DNA of 20,129 bases from Parvularia atlantis. Lineage: Eukaryota > Opisthokonta > Rotosphaerida. Position 1 is the first letter of the stretch. Each line of letters begins with the position of its first letter. The stretch spans positions 1 through 20,129 of the forward strand of contig CALSCO010000142.1 of assembly GCA_943704415.1 (NCBI GenBank), read 5' to 3'. The position numbers and the translations under genes were made by a program. Positions 1 to 11,427 of the stretch are shown piece by piece. A model generated the notes under the pieces. The model was not told the DNA's origin. It saw only the letters and a list, made by a program, of their open reading frames with translations, and ran no database searches.

Positions 1-128
1 CCACCCACCCACCCAGCAGCAGCAGCACGACCACGCGGCGCGCGCCCCAACCCCACGCGACGCCGCCCACGTGGCCGGAGTGCACTTTCATCTGTCGTGT
101 ACGCGCTCGCTGTCACACTGTATGCAGC
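1..128 (+). promoter_or_regulatory. Upstream/5' leader region of the RRM-helicase gene
   Basis: This stretch precedes the first ATG of the helicase gene. It opens with CCAC and CAG microsatellite-like runs (1-27), and no convincing coding exon is visible. It probably holds core promoter and 5' leader, but I see no TATA box or other diagnostic element, so the call rests on position only. Confidence 0.3.
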
Positions 129-3617
<3,489 letters not shown>

Positions 3618-3825
3618 GCTTTTCTATCGCGTGTGGTGTGTCTCTGGGCGCATGCCAACCAAAAAAAGATGCAAAAGTCGCTCAATGCAACATTGAACAT
3701 TGCAACACACAAGACGGTTACGGGGGAGGAACAGCAAAAGTCGTACAGCCTAGGTATGAACGGAAAAAAAAACGATGTGATAGGGCGCGCGCGTATAGGT
3801 AGCACGGCGCGGGCGAGAGAGACGT
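3618..3825. terminator. AT-richer 3' intergenic region between two convergent genes
   Basis: The 208 bp between the helicase stop and the PUF stop hold no exon. Base composition drops sharply against the GC-rich surroundings: there are A-runs at 3661-3667 and 3764-3772, and AT-rich words such as CAATGCAACATTGAACATTG. The decamer GCAAAAGTCG occurs twice (3671-3680 and 3734-3743). No canonical AATAAA is seen on either strand. This is most likely the shared 3' UTR and polyadenylation zone for both genes. Confidence 0.55.
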
Positions 3826-6800
3826 TCAGAGCTGGTACGGGGCGTAGTCGGCGTGGCCGCGGTAGCCGTTGCCCATCGTCATGCCCTGCGTCATGTACGC
3901 GCCCTGCTGCATGTACGGCTGCTGCGGCGGCGGAAGCTGCTGGTACGCGTGCTGCATGCCGTGGCCCATGTGCTGGTGCGCGTAGTGCTGCTGCTGCTGC
4001 TGGTGTTGCTGCTGCTGCTGCTGCATCTGGTACGCCGACATGCCGAGATGGCCCGGGTGCTGGTGGTACCCGCTGCCGGCCATTCCGTGGTGGCCCATGC
4101 CGTAGTGCTGTGTGACAGCGGTGTGGTCAGCAGCGGCGGCGAGCGTGAGCACACGTGCACGCCACCATCGCCTGCTGCTGCGCGTGCCCCTGGTAGTGCA
4201 GGTGCTGTGTGTAGTGGTGCGACTGTGGCGACTGCTGCGCCTGGTACGCGTGGTGCATGTGCCCGTGATGCGCGTGCTGCGCTGGGTGGCCGTTGCTGTT
4301 TTGCGAGGGCGTGTGCAGACCGTTGCCGAGGCCGCTGTTGGAGATGTCGCGCATGAGCTTGGACTGGATGCGCTTGCAGTACGGCAGGTGGCGGATCGAC
4401 GGCAGGATCGGGCGGATCAACTCGACGAGCTGCGTGCACGTTTGGTCAGCCGCCGCGCCAGGTGACAACCGCAGCAACAGTCAGCACCTGAAGGTACTGG
4501 ATCGGCTCCGCCAGGTCTAGCGACGTCTGCACCACGTAGTTGGCGTACGAGTCCTGCAGCAGGATCGGCAGGCGCTCCTTGTCGAGCAGGTTGGCGATCA
4601 GTCCGCGCCGCGTATCCTCCTCGGCCATGCGGATGCACTGCGCGCCGCGTCAGCTCACAGCCGCCGCGCACGCACCAGGCAGGCCGCGCACTTTTTCAAT
4701 CACGTTCGAGCTGAACTTTTGCAGCGACAGCTCAAAGACGTGCCCGAGGAAGCGCCGGATGATGGCCTCGGAGAAGCGCGCCGACTTGAGGTCAAGCACG
4801 TACTGCACAACATAGTTGCCAAAGGCGTCCTGGGCGCGCGGGGAGGGCGACGGGTGAGCGAGATGTGGCAGCGGCGGCGCGCAGCGCGCACCTGCACGAG
4901 CGTGAGCGCGTGGTAGGTGATCTCGGTCGCCAGCTGCACTTTCTGGACCTCAGACGCGTGGTCGATGCAGCGCTGGAGCACGCAGCAGCCGTGGCGGTGC
5001 GACGCGACCGAGATGCAGTGCTCCGTGACGGCGTCGTAGATAAACTGCGCAGGCGGGGGGGGGGGGTCAGCAGCGCGCTGTTGGGTGAGAAGGCGGGGGC
5101 GCGCGCACCTGGTTCTGCTCGGCCGTGAGCTTGTTGAGGCATTTCTGGATGACGTGGTTGCCGTTGAGATCCTTGATCAGCGTCACGACGTGGTCTTGCA
5201 GCGCCTCAATGATGACCGCCACCTACGCGGCGCGACGGCGTGTGAGCACCGCGCTGGGCGCCCGCAGCGTGCCCGGCGCACCTGCTCCTCGGTCGACAGG
5301 CAATCGATCAGCTTCTGGACGGAGCGCGTGCCGTGCATGTTGAGCGAGACGTTGACGAGCCCCGGCGCGACCTTGTGCGCTATCCTCGTCTTTTGCTCCT
5401 CCGAGCAGAAGCCAAAGAGCTTCTGGCAGAGGTAGTTGCCAAAGGGGTCTGCATGCGCGCGCGCGAACGTGTGAACAGCGCTGAACGCACGTGTCTGCTC
5501 GCGCACCGCTCATCAACTCGGTCATGAAGTCAAACGCCTCGTCAAACACGAGCTGCACGTAGAGCTCGTTGTTCTCCTCCAGGCGCTTCTGCAGGTACCG
5601 GCAGCCGTGCTGGTCCTTGCACAGAGCGTAGATCTGGCCCTTGAGCTGCTCAAGCGGCGGGAAGCGCGGGCCGTCGGTGGAGCTGGCGTTGCGCTTGTGG
5701 CCCTTGACGTAGCCCGCGGGCTTGCCGCCGTTGGGCGCACCGCCGCCACCGCTGCCGCCGCCGGGCGACATCATCCCGCTGCCGTAGGGCATGCCCATGG
5801 CGGGGCCGGTCATGCGCCCGCCCATCATCGCGCCGTTCATCATGCCTGCGGGGCCGTTGCCGAGGGCCTGCATGCCCGAGGGCGAAACGCTGCCGGTGAT
5901 GTGCGGGAACTTGCAGCGGTCGCCGCGCGAGCAGTAGCCCTGGCGGAAGAAGCGGCAGACCCACTGGCCGCTCGGGAGGCGCTGCGCGTTGTTGCTGTCG
6001 GTGCCGTACTGGTTCATGTCCCACTCGCTGCCGCTCATCTGCATCTGCCGCTGGCGGAGCTGAGGGCGCGCGCGCGCGCGCGCGCGCGGGGCCTGTTGAG
6101 CCCAAAGAGGGAGAAAAACAGCGCAAGGCACCGCACCGCATAGACCGCCGCGTCGTCCAGGCTCGTCGGCCAGTCGTCCTGCAGCACCGCGGACGCGCTG
6201 GGCGAGTTGCGCCCGCCCGTGTTGCCAGTCGACAGCGACATGGCGTAGCCGTGGTCGCCGCCGCGCTGGTACACGTCCTCGACCGAGCCGCCGTAGGCCG
6301 CCGGGATGGAGATGAGCGGGCGGGCGCCGAACGCGCCGCCGTAGCGGCTGGCGGGGTTGTTGTAGGCTGCTGCTGCTGCTGCTGCGGCGGCGGCGGCTGG
6401 GCGCGCGGATGAGCCTCTGGTGCGCTGGCGGGTGGGTGGGAAAAGCGCACCGTCGTACGGCTCGTCGCTCGGGTACGCCGGCTCCATCACAAACGGCGAG
6501 GTGCTGCCGAGCGAGCGCACGATGTGGCGCGGGCCCGACATCGGGCCGTAGGGCACGGCGGCCGTGTCCCAGAGCGACGAGCGCGACCCGCGGCGCGTCT
6601 GGGCGAGCGGCGCGAGGTCGAGCGCGGCGGACGAGGCGGAAAGCTAGGAGGGTGCGTGCACGCACGGGGGGTTTAAGTGTGCGTGCGATGTGGGAGACGC
6701 AAGACGCACCGTGCCGACGCTGTCGCGGCGCACGAGCACGGGGAACTGCGTCTGATCGGTGATGACGTGGTTGAGGTACAGCTTGCTGGCGGCGTTGACG

Positions 6801-7606
6801 GCGCCGCCTGTGCGCGATGGTCAGGCCACGGCAAGCGCGGGTGGCGGGCGTACCGAGGTCGTCGGTGTCGTCGTTGAGGAAGTTGGGGTCGAACTGGGGC
6901 GGGATGCCGGGGCTGGTGCCCGAGTCCTGGCGGAGCAGGCGCGCGAGGCGGCTGGCCTGGAGGCCAGAGTCGAGCGGGGGCTTGGCGGCGGCGATGGGGT
7001 CGGCGGCGGCGGCGGCCTGCTGCTGCAGCAGGACCTGCTGCTGCTGGCTGGCCCAGGCGTCGTAGTCGTCGCTGTCGAGCGTCTCCTGCGAGACCGAGTT
7101 GCGCCGCGACGACGGCAGCGACTTTGACGGCGGGTGGCGCTGCGCGGTGCTGGCTGCGGCGGCTGCGGCGTCGGCGGCGTGGGCGGTGGACGAGGCGGCG
7201 GGGGCGATCGGGGCGGCGGCGGCAGAGGCGGCGGGCGCGTTGACGCGGAGCTGCGCGAGCTTGTCGCCGAGCGCGCCGACGTCGGCGGGCCATCGCTACG
7301 ATGAGGCCGTGAGCACGCGCCCCGCCCCCTCAGCGTTCCCCCCTCCCCCCCGGGCCGGCCGCGCACCAGGTCGGTGCCGCTGCGGACGTTGTAGGCGATC
7401 TGCGCCGACAGCTCCTCGAAGCTGCCGCTGGCGCCGTCGCGCGCGGCGTCGGCGGGCGGCGCTTCGTCGTGGTCGAGGTCGGCGGCGGCCCCGGGCGACG
7501 GCGGGTGCTGCTCGAGGCGCACGGGGATGACCTTGCGCGACGGCGCGGGATCGCCCACGCCCGCGGGCGGCGGCGGCGCGTCCCCGTCGACCGCGTGGTT
7601 GGGCAT
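3826..7606 (-). CDS. CCCH zinc-finger + Pumilio (PUF) RNA-binding protein, Puf4-like (12 exons)
   Basis: Sequence-specific 3'-UTR-binding post-transcriptional repressor. Predicted 1035 aa starting at ATG 7606 (MPNHAVDGDAPPPP). The N-terminal ~430 aa are low-complexity, Ala/Ser/Gln-rich. A C-x7-C-x5-C-x3-H zinc finger (C464, C472, C478, H482) comes next. The PUM-HD spans about 550-880 with eight repeats, read by their helix cores HGCRYLQ, FGNYLCQ, HGTRSVQ, NGNHVIQ, HGCCVLQ, FGNYVVQ, FSSNVIE, YANYVVQ. The SNxxE repeat 7 and NYxxQ repeats 6 and 8 are the known UGU readers. HGCCVLQ and CKDQHGCR recall yeast Puf4 rather than Puf3. The tail is Gln/His-rich. Exons (minus): 7606-7367, 7295-6854, 6807-6710, 6643-6137, 6059-5507, 5448-5282, 5222-5109, 5044-4892, 4829-4692, 4637-4488, 4429-4166, 4107-3826; every phase closes. 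The PUF identity is certain; the upstream exons rest on open frame and phase. Confidence 0.93.
6066..6088. repeat. (CG)n alternating tract in a PUF-gene intron
   Basis: A CG dinucleotide run sits just upstream (in transcript sense) of the acceptor of intron 6060-6136, between the branch region and CCCTCAG. Such alternating purine-pyrimidine DNA can adopt Z-form. It replaces the usual polypyrimidine tract. Confidence 0.8.
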
Positions 7607-7685
7607 CCTGCGGCACGGCGCGCGCGCACCGGGCGTGAGGGCAAGTGCGCGCCGCGGTGCGACTCGGGTGATGCCACCCGCGGTG

Positions 7686-7724
7686 CACGGCGCACGGCCA
7701 CGGCGCACGGCCACGGCGCACGGC
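7686..7724. repeat. 13-bp tandem repeat, three copies
   Basis: Three perfect copies of CACGGCGCACGGC lie end to end in the divergent promoter region. A related sequence (GCGGTGCACGGC) occurs upstream of the RhoGAP gene at about 10829-10840. The role is unknown; this is probably simple-sequence expansion. Confidence 0.85.
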
Positions 7725-7731
7725 CACGAGC

Positions 7732-7837
7732 AAGGGAGAGCGAGGGAAGGAGGGAAGGAGGGAAGGAGGGAAGGAGGGAGGAAAAGACAGGAGGGGGGCG
7801 AGAGAGAGACAGGAGGGAAGGCCGAAGAGAGAGAAGC
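7732..7837. repeat. Purine-rich tract with GGGAAGGA octamer repeats
   Basis: About 100 bp almost free of pyrimidines on the + strand. The core (about 7743-7780) is a tandem array of the octamer GGGAAGGA, followed by GAGAGA. Long polypurine tracts can form triplex (H-DNA) and occur in nucleosome-free promoters. On the minus strand it would be a pyrimidine-rich leader or promoter tract of the PUF gene. Confidence 0.8.
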
Positions 7838-8011
7838 CCGCGTGATCGCCGCCACACGCGCGGACGGGCGCGGCGGTGCGCGCGAGGCGGGAGCCGTGCG
7901 GGTGGCGGCCGAAGAGGCGCGGTGGCGTGGGGCGACACGACGACGGGTTCGCCCGCGTGACTGCCAACATGGTAGAACATTGCCCGCATTGTGAGTGCGA
8001 CGTGGTCCAGC

Positions 8012-8611
8012 ATGGTGGGCGGATCAGCGCGCCCGCACTCTGCCCGCACTCTGCCCGCACTCACCCGCAACCGACGGACGCGCCCGCAGGACGACCGCCA
8101 GGCGTACGAGATCCTCGACACGACGGCGCGCGGCGCGATGCAGTTTGTCGAGAGCTTTTACGAGGCGTTCGACACGAAGCGGCTGGTGTGGGGCATCGCG
8201 AGCGCGCGCGCGGCGACACCCGCACTCACGCGACGGCGACAGAGTGCGCTCGCGTTCTACAGCGACAGCGCCGTGCTCGTGTGGAACGGGCACGGCATCC
8301 GCGGCAAGGAGCAGATCACGGCTGCGTTCAACGAGCTGCCCTCGACCAAGCACAACATCATCAGCTGCGACTGCCAGCCAATGCTCGGTCTGCGCGCACG
8401 CTCATCGCGACGCCTGCTGCGCGGCTCACGCACGCACACGCACGTAGAGGCGCAGGTCGACCGGCTCGTGCTGGTCATGGTCACGGGCCAGGTCACGTAC
8501 GGCATCGACAAGGAGAGCCACGTCTTCTGCCAGAACTTTGTCCTCGTCGGCAAGGAGGCCGCCGGGAGACTCGTCTTCTACATCAACAACGACGAGTTTC
8601 GCTTTGTGTAA
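8012..8611 (+). CDS. NXT1: NXT1/p15-like mRNA export cofactor (NTF2-like fold)
   Basis: Small NTF2-fold protein that pairs with the Mex67/NXF1 mRNA export receptor at nuclear pores. The segments FVESFYEAFDTKR, LVWNGHGIRGKEQ, NELPSTKHNIISCDCQP and HVFCQNFVLVGKE align well with animal NXT1 (LVWNGNAVSGQE, LPSSEFQISVVDCQP, DFNQNFILT). Exons: the ATG at 8012-8014, then 8090-8185, 8243-8387, 8448-8611; introns 8015-8089, 8186-8242, 8388-8447. The ATG is the first after an in-frame stop at 7973. Two start models share it: intron 1 removed (M then DDRQAYEIL), or read-through adding 25 low-complexity residues. The first is preferred because the extra residues are encoded by an 11-bp tandem repeat and a normal GT...CGCAG pair brackets them. 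Predicted about 136 aa. The stop is only 27 bp from the stop of the convergent RhoGAP gene. Confidence 0.9.
   Translation: MVGGSARPHSARTLPALTRNRRTRPQDDRQAYEILDTTARGAMQFVESFYEAFDTKRLVWGIASARAATPALTRRRQSALAFYSDSAVLVWNGHGIRGKEQITAAFNELPSTKHNIISCDCQPMLGLRARSSRRLLRGSRTHTHVEAQVDRLVLVMVTGQVTYGIDKESHVFCQNFVLVGKEAAGRLVFYINNDEFRFV
8032..8064 (+). repeat. 11-bp tandem repeat in NXT1 intron 1
   Basis: Two perfect copies and one near-copy of CCCGCACTCTG. The repeat lies inside the predicted first intron, which supports treating this stretch as non-coding. Confidence 0.75.
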
Positions 8612-8638
8612 ATGTGGTGCTACGAAGGTGCCGTACAT
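8612..8638. terminator. Very short 3' gap between convergent NXT1 and RhoGAP genes
   Basis: Only 27 bp lie between the two stop codons. Each transcript must therefore end inside, or run antisense through, the other gene. No separate terminator element is visible. Confidence 0.6.
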
Positions 8639-10462
8639 TCACGTCGCTGGTGGAAAGACTCGCCGCGGTTTAAGCGGCGGCCCGGCCGCGCCCGTCGCCG
8701 AATGCGGCTGCGACGGCTGCGAAGCTGGAGGCGCGATGTCCTCGTCGTCCAGGCTCACGATCGGCACGGGCCGCCGGCGCGCCGGTGCGGGCGGCTTGCC
8801 GCCGATGGTGCCGTGCTGGTCGAGCTCGGCGGCGAGGGCCATGCTCAGCCGGTTGAACTGCACGAGGCGTCAGGCCACGCTGCGCAAAGCACTGCACGCA
8901 GGCGCACCTGGCTCGTCAGCGTCGAGATTTCCTCGCGCGGCACACGCCGTACGGGCGGGTTGAACATCGACATCGGACGCAGCCCCGGCTCGATCGGCGC
9001 GGCCTGCACGGGGCGCAGTGACCGGCTCTTCCACGGCGCCTCACTCGCGCCCTCGCCCGCCTCCGAGTCTGACGGCCGCGCCGCGATCGTCGGCAGCACG
9101 ACGCGCCCCGGCGCCGGCAGCTTGGCCGGCGAGTTGTCCGACGGCGACCGCACGATGCCCGTCGCACCGTCGCTTGTGCTCCGCGGCGGCAGCTGGCCAT
9201 CCGTGTCCGAGGGCGGCGGCGGCGGCAGCGGCTTGTTGACCTTGGGCCGCACGCCACCGCTGCTGATGCTGCCGTTGCTCCCGTTGCTGCTGGGGCTGCT
9301 GCTGCTGCTGGGGCCGCTGGTCACGGTCGGTCGTGGTGCCTTGGGCGGCGGCGGCGGCGCAGGCATGGCAGCAACCTCGGTGCCGGCCTTGGCGATCAGG
9401 TCGGTGCGTGGCGGCTTCTTGGGCGGTGCCGCGGCCGCACCCGGCGGCGCCTTGCCGGGCGACGTGGGTGTGCTGGCGGGCGATGGCGATGGCGACGGCG
9501 ACGACGACGACAGCGCTGCTCTCCCGTTGCTCGAGGCTGCGGCGGCAGCCTTGGGTGGCTCACGCGCGGGCTTGACTGGCGGTGGCAGCGGCGCCGGCTC
9601 CTCGGGTGCATCCGCATCGTCGTGCTCGACCTCGAGCGGCCCGAGTGACGGCGGCGGGGTCTCGCCCGCGGCCAGGTACTCAAAGTCGTACCTGCCGACG
9701 CCCGCGTCCTGTGCCAGAGCGCGCATGTGCTGAGCGGTGCGGCACCGGCGCGCCACAAGCCACGCACGCCAAGCAGGAACTCGTAGTCCTCGATCAGCGT
9801 CTGCATGATCTGCGAGGCCTGCGACGCGTCGCTCACAAACGACGCGTCATTCTCGGAACGCAGCAGGTTGGGCGCGAACACGGTCGCGAGGTTGGCCGGC
9901 GTCATGCGGTTGCGATCGGACGCGGCCGCGACGAGGCGCAGGAACTGCGGGCGCATCCGGGGCGTGTCAGCCGCACGCGGACGGCCGTTGTGCGTTTGCA
10001 CGCACCCGGACGATGTAGACGACGAGGGTGAAGTTGGCCGGCGGGAGAAAGTGCAGGATTTTCTTGATGCACTCGAGGCGCGGCTCGTCGAAGCAGATGC
10101 CTGGGGTGGACGCATCGGCCCATGCTCGCGCAGCGCACACGGCACGGCACGGCACGGCACCGTTCGCGGCGAAGAAGCAGTCGTACAGCTCAAAGGTCAG
10201 CAGCGGCTCGGGCAGCTCGCGGAAGTAGAGCTTGAGCAGCGCGCTGGCCGTGTGCGGCTCGCCAAACATCGCGAGCAGGTTGGGGTCATCGCCTGCGCGG
10301 CGCGGTCGGCACAACACGAGGCTCGGCTGGGCTGTTTCACGCGCGGGCACCCTTGTCGTACAGCGCCTTGAGGCTGCGCACCTCGCTCTGCACCGCCGAA
10401 ATGCGGAAGATCCCGTTCTCGGCAAAGCCCTCTGCGCCTCGCGGTCACCCGTCGCCGCGTGC

Positions 10463-10494
<32 letters not shown>

Positions 10495-10826
10495 CACGAG
10501 CACGAGCACGCACCCGTCCGCGCCAGGAACTCGACGCAGCGGTACACCGGCAGCGGCACGCCCTCCATCAGCTCGGCCGGGCGGAACTCCTCCAGGCTGC
10601 GGCCAAACACCGGCCGCCGCGCCGCCGCCGCACCGCGCCCGCGCGTCGCGAGCGCCTCGCCCAGCGCCGTCAGGCCGTCGCGTCCGAGCTTCGTGAGCTT
10701 GCGCAGGTCGGTCTGGCGGGCGCGCACGAGCACGCACGGTCGGCCCGCGCCCCGCGCAGACACGGCGCCACGCACCTGCAGCCGGCTCATCCCCGCCGCG
10801 CCGGCCCCTGCACCGTGAGACGCCAT
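8639..10826 (-). CDS. Rho GTPase-activating protein (RhoGAP) with proline-rich C-terminal tail
   Basis: GTPase-activating protein for Rho-family GTPases. Predicted 586 aa. The RhoGAP domain spans about 65-247: ENGIFRIS carries the catalytic arginine finger (Arg95), then LKLYFRELPEPLLTFELY, ICFDEPRLECIKKILHFLPP and the helix NRMTPANLATVFAPNLL with the conserved Asn/Pro. Residues 248-586 are disordered, Pro/Ser/Ala-rich, with PPPPPK and PLPPPPP runs typical of SH3 ligands. Exons (minus): 10826-10776, 10712-10514, 10437-10351, 10292-10161, 10100-10006, 9944-9768, 9708-8908, 8857-8639; all phases close. ATG 10826 is the first in the exon, and 10790 is a second possible start. No lipid-binding, BAR, SH3 or LIM domain is seen, so the fungal subfamily and target GTPase (Rho1, Cdc42 or Rac) cannot be assigned. 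The gene is divergent from the dynein gene. Confidence 0.93.
10139..10160. repeat. GGCAC pentamer repeat in a RhoGAP intron
   Basis: Four to five copies of ACGGC/GGCAC lie directly at the donor end of intron 10101-10160, so the donor GTGCCGTGCC belongs to the repeat. Confidence 0.7.
10463..10512. repeat. CACGAG minisatellite in a RhoGAP intron
   Basis: Three copies of the octamer AGCACGAG are followed by hexamers AGCACG, filling most of intron 10438-10513. It resembles the CACGA-based repeats in the alpha-actinin and COMMD introns. Confidence 0.85.
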
Positions 10827-10902
10827 CCGCGGTGCACGGCAACAAGGCGGTCAGCGTGGGTGGTCAACTGTGACAGCACGTGAGATTTGCATGCACACTG
10901 GA

Positions 10903-11013
10903 GCCTGCACCGCGACTGGCAGGTCGAGTAGCCACTGCCGGCGGCAAGTGACATCTGTGCAAGCTGTGTGCCCCAAGCACGCACCACCACAAGATCCGCT
11001 GATGGCTCGTGGA
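10903..11013 (+). repeat. Left inverted-repeat arm
   Basis: Outer end begins GCCTGCACCGCGACTGGCAG; inner end is GATGGCTCGTGGA. It is the inverse copy of 11254-11364 with about 97% identity by eye. The last bases overlap the start of the tandem array. Confidence 0.9.
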
Positions 11014-11177
11014 CGGCGGTGTTCAACCAACGACGCCAGCGTCACGGTGGACGGCGGTGTTCATCCAACGACGCCAGCGTGGACGGCGGTGTTCATCCAA
11101 CGACGCCAGCCTGGACGGCGGTGTTCATCCAACGACGCCAGCGTGGACGGCGGTGTTCATCCAAGGGACGCCAGCGT
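11010..11177 (+). repeat. 32-bp tandem repeat array, about five copies
   Basis: The unit begins GTGGACGGCGGTGTTCATCC and ends AACGACGCCAGC. The first copy has AACC in place of ATCC and is followed by an extra six bases (GTCACG). One copy starts with C, and the last copy has a one-base insertion (AAGGGACG). There are no unique spacers between units. Confidence 0.9.
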
Positions 11178-11253
11178 TCCCGGGGCCGGGCATGAACGAT
11201 CGCTGCGAGACGGGCCGCCCAGCGAGTGTGTCCACGCGCCGCTCGTCGCGGCT

Positions 11254-11364
11254 TCCACGAGCCATTAGCGGATCTTGTGGTGGTGCGTGCTTGGGGCGCA
11301 CAGCTCGCACAGATGTCACTTGCCGCCGGCAGTGGCTACTCGACCTGCCAGTCGCGGTGCAGGC
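11254..11364 (-). repeat. Right inverted-repeat arm
   Basis: Reverse-complement copy of 10903-11013. The arm is itself bracketed by a short near-direct repeat, CCGCCCAGCGAGTGT followed by CCACGCGCC, at about 11216-11240 and 11364-11387. This may mark the duplication event that placed it. Confidence 0.9.
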
Positions 11365-11427
11365 CGCCCAGCGAGTGTCCACGCGCCAGAGCCACGTCCA
11401 TGCTGTAAATCGCCTGACCGTGGCACG

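Larger units (their letters stand above)
7607..8011. promoter_or_regulatory. Divergent promoter region between the PUF gene and the NXT1-like gene
   Basis: 405 bp separate the two divergent start codons, so the region must hold both promoters and leaders. It contains a 13-bp tandem repeat (7686-7724) and a purine-rich tract (7732-7837). An ATG at 7969 followed by a perfect GTGAGT donor (7991) was examined, but its phase does not fit the NXT1 exon. No TATA box was recognised on either side. Confidence 0.5.
10903..11364. mobile_element. Fold-back-like element: 111-bp inverted arms flanking a 32-bp tandem array
   Basis: The sequence 10903-11013 reappears as its reverse complement at 11254-11364. 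I count only three mismatches in 111 positions, all transitions. Between the arms lie 240 bp with a tandem array of a 32-bp unit and a non-repeated stretch (about 11178-11253). Long terminal inverted repeats around internal tandem repeats, with no protein-coding capacity, is the architecture of fold-back or MITE-like non-autonomous DNA elements. No clear target-site duplication is seen. A local inverted duplication at the promoter, not transposition, remains possible. Confidence 0.55.
10827..11427. promoter_or_regulatory. Divergent intergenic region between RhoGAP and dynein intermediate chain genes
   Basis: 601 bp between two divergent start codons. No coding exon is supported here; the long open frames on both strands come from repeat structure. 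It contains the fold-back-like element described separately (10903-11364). The two promoters must lie in, or on either side of, the repeat structure. No TATA-like site is obvious. Confidence 0.5.

Noticed and set aside
5223-6665. A single 480-codon minus-strand frame taken as a complete gene
   Set aside because: Only its middle part (6059-5507) is real PUF-protein exon. The ends read into introns and out of frame, while the spliced model continues with eight proper PUF repeats.
7969-7990. ATG plus perfect GTGAGT donor as first NXT1 exon
   Set aside because: Its phase (one base over) does not match the acceptor at 8089, where the conserved frame needs phase 0.
8612-9733. 373-codon open frame on the + strand opposite the RhoGAP tail
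   Set aside because: It is the antisense shadow of the proline/serine-rich RhoGAP exon, made of Gly/Leu runs with no recognisable domain.
11010-11177. Regular 32-bp repeats, CRISPR-like at first sight
   Set aside because: The units are contiguous with no unique spacers, and the window is plainly eukaryotic with introns. It is a simple tandem array.
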